Assembly: GCA_045589955.1 (NCBI GenBank)
Contig: JAZNQD010000017.1
Coordinates: 1 to 13,446, forward strand
From: CAJGCS01 sp045589955
GTDB lineage: Bacteria; Bacillota_I; Bacilli_A; ML615J-28; CAG-313
Direction: 5' to 3'
DNA: 13,446 bases
Numbering within the stretch: position 1 is the first letter of the stretch; every line of letters starts with the position of its first letter. Below are positions 5,443 through 12,252 of this stretch, piece by piece. Under the pieces are notes generated by a model, which saw nothing but the letters and a program-made list of their open reading frames with translations, searched no databases and was not told the DNA's origin. Made by a program: the position numbers and the translations under genes.

Positions 5443-7104
5443 ATGATTGAACAATTTACAAATAATATTAAAATAGCTTTCTTTGAAGCTTTAGAGAAAT
5501 TAGGATATGTTGATGGCACTGTTATATCAAGTGTAAATGATATTATCCTAGAGGTTCCTAAAGATAAAGACCATGGTGATTATTCTGTAAACGTGGCAAT
5601 GCGTCTTGCAAGAGTTGCTCGTAAACGTCCAATTGAAATTGCAAACGAAATTGTTTTATTAATAAATATGACTGAAACTCATTTATCAAAAATTGAAATT
5701 GCCGGTCCAGGATTTATTAACTTAACAATTGATTTACAATATTTAGTTGGCGTTGTTACAAAGGTATTACAAGAAAAAGAAGCATTTGGTTCTTCTAAAT
5801 GTGGTAATGGTCAAATTATTAACTTAGAATATGTTAGTGCAAACCCTACAGGTTATTTACATATTGGTCATGGACGTGGTGCAGCTTATGGAGATTCACT
5901 ATCAAGAATTATGAAAAAAGCTGGATACGAAGTTATTCGCGAACACTATGTTAATGATGCAGGTAACCAAATCACAAACATGGCATTAAGTATTTATGAA
6001 CGTTATAAAGAATTGTTTGGCTTAGATATTGAAATGAAAGATGATTACTATCATGGTAAAGAAATCATCACAATTGCTCAAATGTTGAAGGATGAATATA
6101 ATGATGCCTATCTTAATAATTTTGATTTAGCTTTCTTTAGAAAATATGGTACTGAAAAATTATTAAATAATTTAAAGAACGATTTAAAGAGCTTTAATGT
6201 TGAATTTGATGTATGGTTTAGTGAAACGTCTTTATATCAAGAAAAAGCTGTTGAAAATACCCTTAAGTTCTTAAATGATAAAGGATATACTTATGAGAAT
6301 GAAGGCGCTACTTGGTTAAAAACAAGTATGTATACTGATGAAAAAGACCGTGTCATTGTAAAAGCCGATGGTAATTATACTTATTTATTACCAGATATTG
6401 CATATCATGCAAATAAACTTTCACGAGGCTATACACATTTAATTGATGTTTTAGGTGCTGACCACCATGGTTATATTGATCGTTTAAAAGCGGCAGTTTC
6501 AATGGTTGGTGGTAATAGTGATCTTATTGATGTTGAAATCTTACAAATGGTAAGAGTTATGGAAAACGGCGTTGAGGTTAAGATGAGTAAACGTAGTGGT
6601 AAAGCAATTACCTTAAAAGACTTAATTGAAGAAGTTGGTGCCGATGCTTTAAGATACTTCTATGTTGATAAGTCACTAAGCACACATATGGATTTAAACT
6701 TAGACTTAATGAAACAAAAGTCAAACGAAAATCCTGTTTTCTATGCTCAATATGCTCATGCACGTATTAAGAGTATTTTTGCAAAATATTTAGAAAACAA
6801 AAAAGAAATAAATTTTGTAAGTGAATTTAATCATCTAGATTTATCAAAAGTAAAAGATTTATGTTTAGTCTTACTTCAATATCAAAGTGTTGTTGAAGAA
6901 GCCGCAAACAAACGTCTAGTTCATAAAATGACACATTATATAAATGAATTAGCATATCAACTTCATAGTTTCTATAATGAAGAAAAAGTCATTACTGAAA
7001 ATGATGATCTTACAAATGAAAAAATAACAGTTTTAAAAGCTGTAGAAATTGTCTTAAAAGATGCATTATCATTAATTGGTGTTAGCGCTCCAGATAAAAT
7101 GTAA
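5443..7104 (+). CDS. argS: Arginyl-tRNA synthetase
   Basis: This encodes 553 residues, the normal length of a bacterial ArgRS. It charges tRNA-Arg with arginine using ATP, and unlike most synthetases the family needs the tRNA present for amino-acid activation. AAAGGTGA (5430-5437) precedes ATG 5443; the in-frame GTG at 5434 overlaps that site and is rejected. The N-terminal Add1 domain covers about residues 1-100. The class I catalytic core contains SANPTGYLHIGH (132-143, HIGH at 140-143), GADHHGY (338-344) and KMSKRSG (380-386, the KMSKS-type loop). DALR at 401-404 and the HARIKSIF segment (439-446) lead into the helical anticodon-binding domain at the C-terminus. All signature residues are present and no frameshift is seen. 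It is a single gene with its own extended -10 promoter and a strong downstream hairpin. Confidence 0.98.
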   Translation: MIEQFTNNIKIAFFEALEKLGYVDGTVISSVNDIILEVPKDKDHGDYSVNVAMRLARVARKRPIEIANEIVLLINMTETHLSKIEIAGPGFINLTIDLQYLVGVVTKVLQEKEAFGSSKCGNGQIINLEYVSANPTGYLHIGHGRGAAYGDSLSRIMKKAGYEVIREHYVNDAGNQITNMALSIYERYKELFGLDIEMKDDYYHGKEIITIAQMLKDEYNDAYLNNFDLAFFRKYGTEKLLNNLKNDLKSFNVEFDVWFSETSLYQEKAVENTLKFLNDKGYTYENEGATWLKTSMYTDEKDRVIVKADGNYTYLLPDIAYHANKLSRGYTHLIDVLGADHHGYIDRLKAAVSMVGGNSDLIDVEILQMVRVMENGVEVKMSKRSGKAITLKDLIEEVGADALRYFYVDKSLSTHMDLNLDLMKQKSNENPVFYAQYAHARIKSIFAKYLENKKEINFVSEFNHLDLSKVKDLCLVLLQYQSVVEEAANKRLVHKMTHYINELAYQLHSFYNEEKVITENDDLTNEKITVLKAVEIVLKDALSLIGVSAPDKM

Positions 7105-7114
7105 TATAATAAAA

Positions 7115-7154
7115 TTAATTCTACTGGATAATTTCTTTTATCCAGTAGAATTAA
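7115..7154 (+). terminator. Long inverted repeat after argS
   Basis: Sixteen perfect pairs (7115-7130 with 7139-7154) enclose an 8-base loop that starts 11 bases after the argS stop. The bases after it are A-rich rather than a T run, so it may act mainly as an RNA-stabilising 3' end or as an imperfect terminator. Confidence 0.65.
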
Positions 7155-7193
7155 AAATATTTTCTAAAAAATGTAAAAAAGTGAGCAAATAAG

Positions 7194-7222
7194 TTTACTT
7201 ATTATTTAAATTATAGTATAAT
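7194..7222 (+). promoter_or_regulatory. Promoter of tRNA-Glu
   Basis: TTTACT (7194-7199), a 17-base spacer and a perfect TATAAT (7217-7222). Initiation would fall near 7229, giving a leader of about 28 bases before the tRNA. Confidence 0.8.
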
Positions 7223-7256
7223 ATTTACGTTGCGCTGGGGTGCACATAAAATCAAT

Positions 7257-7333
7257 GGTTCGTTGGAGAAGCGGCTTAACTCACATGCCTTTCACGCATG
7301 CATTCACGGGTTCGAATCCCGTACGAATCACCA
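7257..7333 (+). tRNA. tRNA-Glu(TTC)
   Basis: The acceptor GGTTCGT (7257-7263) pairs with ACGAATC (7323-7329), with one G-U. The anticodon stem CATGC/GCATG encloses CTTTCAC, giving anticodon TTC. The T stem CGGG/CCCG encloses TTCGAAT. The discriminator is A7330 and CCA is encoded. It is a single-gene unit with its own promoter and terminator, well formed in contrast to the island tRNAs. Confidence 0.95.
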
Positions 7334-7345
7334 TTTGAGACTACT

Positions 7346-7380
7346 AATCTTGATACAATTAAATGTGTCGAGATTTTTTT
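7346..7380 (+). terminator. Terminator of tRNA-Glu
   Basis: Twelve pairs (7346-7357 with 7364-7375, two G-U) enclose a 6-base loop and run directly into a T tract. It starts 13 bases after the tRNA CCA. Confidence 0.88.
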
Positions 7381-7388
7381 CTTTTTAT

Positions 7389-7413
7389 AGGGGTTCAAGT
7401 CCCACCGTTACGC
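7389..7413 (+). pseudogene. tRNA 3'-end fragment
   Basis: GGGTTCAAGTCCC at 7391-7403 is a T-arm-like sequence, and the bases up to 7413 resemble an acceptor 3' strand, but no D or anticodon arm precedes it. Such isolated 3' ends arise when an element integrates into or leaves a tRNA gene. CGTTGCG at 7229-7235 could pair with its CGTTACG (7406-7412) at six of seven positions, so the missing 5' end may lie before tRNA-Glu. This is speculative. Confidence 0.4.
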
Positions 7414-7422
7414 CTTTTGTTT

Positions 7423-7442
7423 GCCCTGTGTGGGCTTTTTTT
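7423..7442 (+). terminator. Short GC-rich terminator
   Basis: GCCC (7423-7426) pairs with GGGC (7432-7435) around TGTGT and is followed by at least six T. It would end any transcript of the tRNA fragment or readthrough from tRNA-Glu. Confidence 0.65.
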
Positions 7443-7500
7443 CTTTTTAAGACTCTGTTTTTCAAGCAAAAAATAATAAGCGAGCAGGTTTAAAGTTTTA

Positions 7501-7534
7501 ACTTTTTAACAATTACCTAACAATTTAACGATTA
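7501..7534 (+). repeat. 34-bp direct repeat, copy 1 (upstream of the ArsR operon)
   Basis: Matches 8557-8590 at 32 of 34 positions (hand count). The shared core is ATTACCTAACAATTTAACG. It lies about 150 bases before the arsR-type promoter. The remaining intergenic bases 7535-7620 are A/T-rich with nothing recognisable. Confidence 0.8.
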
Positions 7535-7623
7535 CGAACCTTTTAAAGATTACTAAAAACAAACAAATTATAGTATATTTTGAAATCTTGATTAGTAAGA
7601 ATAGAATTTATAATGCAGTCATA

Positions 7624-7672
7624 TTGACAAGTATCGATGTGATAATGTATAATATTGATACATATCGATATG
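7624..7672 (+). promoter_or_regulatory. Promoter and operator of the ArsR-type operon
   Basis: TTGACA (7624-7629) and TATAAT (7648-7653) are exact boxes with an 18-base spacer. A perfect 12-base palindrome, CATATCGATATG (7661-7672), lies just downstream of the -10, and a related TATCGATGT (7632-7640) sits in the spacer. The two ATCGAT-containing sites, one on each side of the -10, fit binding by the repressor encoded next, which would block polymerase until its inducer binds. Confidence 0.8.
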
Positions 7673-7685
7673 AGAGGTGTTTAAT

Positions 7686-7946
7686 ATGGATTTAAAAGAA
7701 TATGCAAATATGTTTAAAGCAATTGGTGACGAAACAAGATTGTTTATTTTAAAAAAATTGATTACCAATGATGAATTATGTGCTTGTAAGTTATTAGAAA
7801 TGGTTAATTGTAATCAATCTACTTTATCTCATCATATGAAAATATTAACTGATAGTGGATTAGTGATTGCTAGGAAAGATTGGAAATGGGTGCATTATTC
7901 AATTAACAAAGAAAAAGTCGAATTATTAAATAATTACTTAAAATAG
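7686..7946 (+). CDS. ArsR/SmtB-family metalloregulatory repressor
   Basis: This encodes 86 residues, a single winged-helix domain. GAGAGGTG (7671-7678) precedes ATG 7686; the in-frame GTG at 7677 is inside that site. Residues 10-20 (FKAIGDETRLF) are the family's first helix; NCNQSTLSHHMKIL (41-54) is the recognition helix; GLVIARKDWKWVHYSI (58-73) is the beta-hairpin wing. The ELCACKL motif (30-36) places Cys32 and Cys34 at the positions of the As(III)/Sb(III) ligands of E. coli ArsR, and Cys42 is nearby. The protein is a likely dimeric repressor released by a thiophilic metal(loid). It is followed 8 bases later by a cysteine-rich DUF5714 gene in place of an arsenite pump or reductase. The family is sure; the arsenic inducer is inferred. 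Confidence 0.9.
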   Translation: MDLKEYANMFKAIGDETRLFILKKLITNDELCACKLLEMVNCNQSTLSHHMKILTDSGLVIARKDWKWVHYSINKEKVELLNNYLK

Positions 7947-7954
7947 GAGGCATT

Positions 7955-8518
7955 ATGGAATATACATTAGGTGATAAATATAAACTTATTAAAGAAGAGG
8001 TTTTAAAGAGTAAAAGCAAGAATCCAATCGAAATTGCAAAGTCAATTATGCATAAAGATTTTGTAAATATTCATGGACCAGAACACCATTTTTTAGATGG
8101 AGCTAGTTTTCTTGTTGCTTACAAAAATGCTGGTGGTGAAGTTGATGTAAATCAAGCAATAGATATGCTTGCAGAACGTACTTTAAAGATGCCAGGAGCT
8201 ATGTGCGGTTTTTGGGGTATCTGTGGATCTACTACAGCAGTTGGTGCAGTTCTTTCCATTATTCATGAAACAGGCCCATTAACTTCAAATGATTATTATA
8301 AGGATAATATGGAATTCACATCATCAGTGATTAAAAGAATGAGTGAAATAGGTGGTCCTAGATGTTGTAAAAGAAATGCTTTTTTATCACTTTCATATGC
8401 AGTTGAGTTTGTAGAAAAGAAATATGGAATTAAAATGAATTTAGACAACATATCTTGTGAGTTTTCATCATGGAATAAACAATGCATAGGAAAAAAATGT
8501 CCATTTTATAAGAATTAG
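7955..8518 (+). CDS. DUF5714 cysteine-rich protein in an ArsR operon
   Basis: This encodes 187 residues. AGGAGG overlaps the stop codon of the repressor gene and lies 5 bases before the ATG, so both are one operon. Conserved-looking blocks are HGPEHHFLDGA (40-50), a GAMCGFWGICGS segment (81-92, C84 and C90), GGPRCCKRN (133-141, C137 and C138), and C168, C177 and C182 near the C-terminus (CIGKKCPFY). I recognise this as the DUF5714 family, whose members are found alone or fused to SAM-methyltransferase domains; no methyltransferase domain is present here. Seven cysteines and the histidines could bind a metal or an Fe-S cluster. The enzymatic role is unknown. Control by a thiol-metal sensor suggests a part in handling arsenic or another metal, but this is inference from context. 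Confidence 0.82.
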   Translation: MEYTLGDKYKLIKEEVLKSKSKNPIEIAKSIMHKDFVNIHGPEHHFLDGASFLVAYKNAGGEVDVNQAIDMLAERTLKMPGAMCGFWGICGSTTAVGAVLSIIHETGPLTSNDYYKDNMEFTSSVIKRMSEIGGPRCCKRNAFLSLSYAVEFVEKKYGIKMNLDNISCEFSSWNKQCIGKKCPFYKN

Positions 8519-8556
8519 GGGTATGCAAATTGCCTCAAGGGTATGCAAAAATACTA

Positions 8557-8590
8557 ACCTTTTAACTATTACCTAACAATTTAACGATTA
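8557..8590 (+). repeat. 34-bp direct repeat, copy 2 (downstream of the ArsR operon)
   Basis: Matches 7501-7534 at 32 of 34 positions. Just before it a shorter motif, GGGTATGCAAA, occurs twice in 30 bases (from 8519 and from 8539). Together the two 34-bp copies bracket the promoter and both genes of the ArsR-type operon. Confidence 0.8.
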
Positions 8591-8641
8591 TTAGAAATCT
8601 CAACTTTAAATAGCCATATCAATATACTTTTTGGCGTTTTG

Positions 8642-8674
8642 TGGTAAAATAAGATAAAAGATAAATTAGAATTT
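8642..8674 (+). promoter_or_regulatory. Promoter leader of acetyltransferase 1
   Basis: TGGTAAAAT (8642-8650) is an extended -10 with one mismatch in the box. The following 16 bases (8659-8674) are identical to the leader of the AAC(6')-like gene at 12588-12603, so the two genes share promoter ancestry. No good -35 is seen. Confidence 0.55.
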
Positions 8675-8697
8675 ATAGAGTAGATGGGAGAACCAAA

Positions 8698-9228
8698 ATG
8701 AATGTAAGATTAATAAAATTGACAAAAGAATATTATATTCAAATAGCGGAAATGATTGATGAATGGAAGTTAGATCAAGAGATTAATCATACTAATCATT
8801 CTCCTTGGGCTATATTCAAAAATGATTATCATGATTTTGATTATTATTTAGCAAACCTAGAGTTAAAGGAACCAATAGATGGAAAGGTTCCTAATTCAGT
8901 TTTTTTCTTACTTGATGTAGATAGAAACATATTGCTTGGGGCTGTAAATATTAGACATTATCTAAATGATTATCTTTTACAATACGCTGGACATATTGGG
9001 GATGGGATTAGACCTTCTGAGCGTAGAAAAGGTTATGCTACTGAGATGATTCGTTTAGCATTGATCGAATGTAAAAAACTAAAAATTTCTAAAGTGTTAA
9101 TGGTATGTGATAAATCTAATATTGCATCTGCTAAATCAATAATTAGAAATGGAGGGATTTTAGAAAATGAATTTCTTGACGAATATGGAGAGGCACAACA
9201 AAGATTTTGGATTAACTTAGAAAGTTAA
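8698..9228 (+). CDS. GNAT-family N-acetyltransferase
   Basis: This encodes 176 residues, the usual size for a single-domain GNAT. GGGAG (8686-8690) supports ATG 8698. The acetyl-CoA pyrophosphate-binding motif A is clear at residues 105-115 (RPSERRKGYAT, the R-x-x-G-x-A pattern), with the preceding beta strand GHIGDGI (98-104) and a motif B region around KSNIASAKSIIRNGG (about 139-153). The protein acetylates an amine on an unknown small molecule or protein, and is cytoplasmic. It resembles the COG3981-type 'predicted acetyltransferases' of Bacillota by general layout. It has a promoter leader in common with the gene at 12618 and is followed by repeat element copy 1. The substrate cannot be told from sequence. 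Confidence 0.88.
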   Translation: MNVRLIKLTKEYYIQIAEMIDEWKLDQEINHTNHSPWAIFKNDYHDFDYYLANLELKEPIDGKVPNSVFFLLDVDRNILLGAVNIRHYLNDYLLQYAGHIGDGIRPSERRKGYATEMIRLALIECKKLKISKVLMVCDKSNIASAKSIIRNGGILENEFLDEYGEAQQRFWINLES

Positions 9229-9288
9229 ATTCCTATTTAGACTGGTTTCAACTATTAAACGATATGTTTTTATATATGTTATTCTGCT

Positions 9289-9304
9289 CCCGTCACCTGC
9301 ACCA
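9289..9304 (+). pseudogene. tRNA 3'-terminal relic (Gly-like)
   Basis: CCCGTCACCTGCACCA reads as the end of a T stem, an acceptor 3' strand and CCA. It resembles the 3' end of bacterial tRNA-Gly(TCC). No matching 5' acceptor or anticodon arm is present upstream. It ends exactly at the start of repeat element copy 1, as an integration scar would. Confidence 0.4.
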
Positions 9305-9317
9305 TTTTTTGAAATCT

Positions 9318-9348
9318 ATAGGTCTTCTGAAAAGAGGATCTATTTTTT
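9318..9348 (+). terminator. First terminator hairpin of repeat copy 1
   Basis: Ten pairs (9318-9327 with 9334-9343, two G-U), loop TGAAAA, then T run. It ends the acetyltransferase 1 transcript. Confidence 0.8.
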
Positions 9349-9357
9349 ATTTTTAAG

Positions 9358-9398
9358 GACTATTTTGCTTGAAATATAATGAAATAGTCTCTTTTTTT
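9358..9398 (+). terminator. Second terminator hairpin of repeat copy 1
   Basis: GACTATTT (9358-9365) pairs with AAATAGTC (9382-9389) around a 16-base loop, followed by TCT and seven T. With the first hairpin it makes a tandem terminator. Confidence 0.7.
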
Positions 9399-9617
9399 AT
9401 TCAATTATGAAACATTTAGATTTAAATACTAGGTGAGACTGACGATGAAATCGAACCATTAACTTACGGGATTCGAATGTTTTCTTTTGCTGGGACTCGA
9501 ACCTATAAGAGATAATGGTGGAAATAAATTTATAAATAGCATATAATATAATTAGAATCTCGCTTGTGTAGAATTTATCTCTACAAATGGGGTATGGATT
9601 AAACATTGATTAGTTAG

Positions 9618-9641
9618 TATAATATTGTTGTAAGCTTACAA
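9618..9641 (+). promoter_or_regulatory. Promoter and palindromic operator of the XRE regulator
   Basis: TATAAT at 9618-9623 is followed at once by the perfect 14-base palindrome TTGTAAGCTTACAA (9628-9641), placed at the expected transcription start. Such a site fits binding by a dimeric XRE repressor and suggests autoregulation. The -35 is not clear. Confidence 0.65.
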
Positions 9642-9668
9642 TATATGCAAAAAAGGAGAATAATTTAT

Positions 9669-10745
9669 ATGAACATAGGTTTAAAAATTAAACAGTTACG
9701 AAGAGAAAGAAACATTACTCAAGAAGAATTAGGTGAATTGGTTGGTTTAACAGCAAAAGCGATTTCTAGATGGGAAAATTCAGCATCATATCCTGATATT
9801 TCATTATTACCAATTCTTGCAAATATTTTTGAAATAACTGTGGATGAATTACTTGATGTGGATATTTATAAAAAGGAACAAGAAATTAAAGAGATTCTTG
9901 AAGAAAATCACAAATATAAACATTTAGGTGAAGTAGAAAAATCTATAGAATTATTAAGAAACGCACTACTTAAATACCCTACTAATTATAAAATAATGAG
10001 TGAGTTAGCAAGTTCCTTACATGGATTTTTCTATGCCCAATACCCAAATAGAGTTGATGCTTTAGATGAAATGATAACACTGTCTGAAAAAATATTAGAA
10101 AAGTGTATTGACGACGAATTAAGACATCACGCAATACAAATATTGATACATGGTTATACTGAAAAAGGTGAAGTGGAAAAAGCTAAGCAATTAGCCCTAA
10201 AGATGCCTGTATTTTATTGTTGTAGAAATGTTTTATTAGAAGATGTTTATAAAGGTGAAGAATTAGAAAAACATGTGAAGAGAAATATTATTCTAATTAC
10301 AGAGTGGTTTCAGGATGAAATATTAGTTTTGTCTCAAAACGCAGATGAAGAAACAAATATAAAACTGAGAATGAAGTATATTGATTTAATGAAATCTGTT
10401 TTTGAAAGTGATAACTGTGGATTCTATAATGAAAGAATTTATAGAGCATACTTCAATATAGCGTTAAGCTATGCAAAACTTGATGATGTGGAAAATGCAA
10501 TAGAAAATTTAATCAAATGTATTAAATCGGCAATACTATTTGAGAAGAATGATAAAGTAAAATTAAATTCATTACTTTTAGATGGAATAGTTATAGATAA
10601 AAACGAAACAACTTCTAATATGGCTATTAGTACTTATCAAAGGATATATGATTGGGTAAGTTCAAAATATTTTGATAAAGTTAGAAATAATTATAGTTTT
10701 AAAGAAGTTGAAAATTTATTAAATCAGTTAAATAAAATATCTTAA
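9669..10745 (+). CDS. XRE-family regulator with C-terminal TPR-like helical domain
   Basis: This encodes 358 residues. AAGGAG (9653-9658) lies 10 bases before ATG 9669; the in-frame ATG at 9645 precedes that site and gives a basic extension not seen in the family, so it is rejected. Residues 4-62 form an XRE helix-turn-helix (IGLKIKQLRRERNITQEELG, then AKAISRWENSASYPDISLLP, then ITVDELLDV). From about 68 to the end the protein is almost all helical, with TPR-like repeats (for example LRNALLKYPTNYKIMSELAS and FNIALSYAKLDDVENAIENL). This is the layout of Bacillota regulators whose helical repeats sense a peptide or a protein partner and control a neighbouring gene. The AAA/DUF4143 ATPase 171 bases downstream is a candidate target but has its own promoter. 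A palindrome at its own start point suggests autoregulation. The ligand is unknown. Confidence 0.88.
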   Translation: MNIGLKIKQLRRERNITQEELGELVGLTAKAISRWENSASYPDISLLPILANIFEITVDELLDVDIYKKEQEIKEILEENHKYKHLGEVEKSIELLRNALLKYPTNYKIMSELASSLHGFFYAQYPNRVDALDEMITLSEKILEKCIDDELRHHAIQILIHGYTEKGEVEKAKQLALKMPVFYCCRNVLLEDVYKGEELEKHVKRNIILITEWFQDEILVLSQNADEETNIKLRMKYIDLMKSVFESDNCGFYNERIYRAYFNIALSYAKLDDVENAIENLIKCIKSAILFEKNDKVKLNSLLLDGIVIDKNETTSNMAISTYQRIYDWVSSKYFDKVRNNYSFKEVENLLNQLNKIS

Positions 10746-10800
10746 TACAATAGTTTAAAATATTTTCGTTATAAATTTCGACTTTAAAATAACACCAAAA

Positions 10801-10880
10801 TCTTGCAACAAAATACCTCAAAACCTTGCAACAAAATGCCTCAAAACCTTGCAACAAAATAACTCAAATGCTTGCAATCT
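10801..10880 (+). repeat. Tandem 23-bp repeats upstream of the DUF4143 ATPase
   Basis: Three full units (10801-10823, 10824-10846, 10847-10869) and a partial fourth (10870-10880) share the core CTTGCAACAAAAT-nn-CTCAAA. Units 1 and 2 differ at only two bases. In the fourth, TTGCAA is the -35 box of the ATPase promoter. The iteron-like array is a likely protein-binding site controlling that promoter. Confidence 0.85.
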
Positions 10881-10900
10881 AAATTAAATTATTGTATAAT
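10872..10900 (+). promoter_or_regulatory. Promoter of the DUF4143 ATPase, -35 inside the repeat
   Basis: TTGCAA (10872-10877), 17-base spacer, TATAAT (10895-10900). The start codon is 17 bases downstream. Because the -35 belongs to the last repeat unit, a protein that binds the repeats would compete with polymerase. Confidence 0.8.
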
Positions 10901-10916
10901 TAAGTTGGTGATAAAA

Positions 10917-12197
10917 ATGAATTATAAGAAAAGAATAGCTGATAAAATATTAAAAGAGAAATTGGAAAGTTTTGGTGGTGTATTAATAGTTGGTCCAAAA
11001 GGATGTGGCAAAACTACAACAGCAAAATACTTTTCAAAAAGTTTCATTGAATTTCAGGATGAAGAAAATAGAGATAAATATTTGATGGTTGCTCAGACAA
11101 GTCCGAGTAAATTATTAATAGGAGAAAAGCCAAGGTTATTTGATGAATGGCAAGATGCTCCAAAAATTTGGGGAGCTATTAGAAAATCAATTGATGATGA
11201 GCAAAAAACAGGATTATATATTCTAACAGGTTCTTCATCTAAAGATGTAAAGACACCACATACTGGAACAATGAGAATCAGTAGAATGAAGATGTTACCA
11301 CTCAGTTTGTATGAGTCAGAAGAATCAAATGGCGAAATTTCTTTAATTGAGTTGTTTAATAATCCTAATATGTTTGATGGATGTATTTCTGACCTAGATA
11401 TTGATGGATTAATTAATGCTATTTGTCGCGGTGGTTGGCCGAGTTGTTTTAAAATAAAAAAAGAAAATTTAAAGTTAAATGTTGCCAAGGATTTATTTTA
11501 CCAAACAGCCCATGTGGATGCTTCAAGCATTGATGATGTAAAAAGAAATCCTATATGGATGGAAACAATAATGAAATCATATGCAAGAAATCTATGTACT
11601 TTAAGTACAAATCAAACAATATATAAAGATGTAATAGCAAACTGTGAATTGTCTGAACGTACATTTAATGATTATTTATCAGTATTAGAAAAATTATATA
11701 TAATAGAAGATATTGATGCATGGTGTCCTGCGATTAGATCTAAAACTTCTATTCGTTCTAGTAAAAAAAGAAATTTTATTGATCCTTCTATTGCTGTTGC
11801 AGCACTTGGTATTTCTCCAGAATATTTTAATTTGGATTTTAAAACATTAGGGTTTTTATTTGAGTCATTAGTTATTAGAGATTTAAAGATTTATTCTCAA
11901 ACTTTTGATGGTAAAGTTTCTTATTATAGAGATAGATATGGATTAGAAGCTGATTGTGTTCTTCATCTTAATGATGGACGATACGCATTAATAGAAATTA
12001 AACTTGGCAGTAATGAAATTGAACTAGGTGCAAAACATTTAAACGAAATAGAGAAATTAGTCAGAGAATATAACGAACATGAAAAACAATGCCCATTAAG
12101 ATTACCAGATTTAAAAATAGTAATTACAGGTGGACAATATGGTTATAAACGTGAAGATGGTGTTTTTGTAATACCTATTGGTTGTTTAAAAAATTAA
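10917..12197 (+). CDS. AAA_14/DUF4143 family ATPase
   Basis: This encodes 426 residues, typical for the family (about 400-450). The start ATG 10917 is chosen because the in-frame ATG at 10872 lies within the -35 box. The ATPase domain has Walker A GPKGCGKT (26-33), Walker B RLFDEWQD (73-80), a sensor strand YILTGSSS (101-108) and the family's basic GTMRISRMKMLPLSLYES segment (117-134). The C-terminal DUF4143 part is a PD-(D/E)xK nuclease-like fold, with YRDRYGLEADCVL followed by ALIEIKLG supplying the Glu/Asp and Glu-x-Lys residues. Members are widespread, often multicopy and carried in accessory regions; no biochemical role is established. The gene is bracketed by tandem repeats on both sides and by the two copies of a longer repeat element, together with the XRE-TPR regulator. 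A defence or mobile-module role is inference. Confidence 0.9.
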   Translation: MNYKKRIADKILKEKLESFGGVLIVGPKGCGKTTTAKYFSKSFIEFQDEENRDKYLMVAQTSPSKLLIGEKPRLFDEWQDAPKIWGAIRKSIDDEQKTGLYILTGSSSKDVKTPHTGTMRISRMKMLPLSLYESEESNGEISLIELFNNPNMFDGCISDLDIDGLINAICRGGWPSCFKIKKENLKLNVAKDLFYQTAHVDASSIDDVKRNPIWMETIMKSYARNLCTLSTNQTIYKDVIANCELSERTFNDYLSVLEKLYIIEDIDAWCPAIRSKTSIRSSKKRNFIDPSIAVAALGISPEYFNLDFKTLGFLFESLVIRDLKIYSQTFDGKVSYYRDRYGLEADCVLHLNDGRYALIEIKLGSNEIELGAKHLNEIEKLVREYNEHEKQCPLRLPDLKIVITGGQYGYKREDGVFVIPIGCLKN

Positions 12198-12252
12198 TCA
12201 TATTTATTGTATTATTAATATAATTTAGTCATTACTGCTAAAAGTTGCGTCG

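Larger units (their letters stand above)
9303..9547 (+). repeat. Terminator/tRNA-relic/promoter repeat element, copy 1
   Basis: Collinear with 12336-12580 at a constant offset of 3033 bases. Order: a 15-base identity (9303-9317), two terminator hairpins, TGAAACATTTAG (9408-9419), a conserved stretch with antisense T-arm-like motifs (TTACGGGATTC and TGGGACTCGAACC on the + strand), and TATAAT at 9542-9547. By hand count about 106 of 124 bases match from 9408 on; the hairpin part is more diverged but keeps its folding. No open reading frame in it is credible. It fills most of the gap between acetyltransferase 1 and the XRE regulator. Confidence 0.85.

Noticed and set aside
9397..9606. Minus-strand open frame of 69 codons
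   Set aside because: It lies within the repeat element with antisense T-arm-like motifs, lacks a ribosome site, and is not preserved in the second copy.
10801..10880. CRISPR array
   Set aside because: The 23-base units are directly adjacent with no unique spacers; they are iteron-like tandem repeats.
11093..11488. Minus-strand open frame of 131 codons
   Set aside because: It is entirely inside the ATPase gene, whose domain motifs are read in the other strand; it is a shadow frame.
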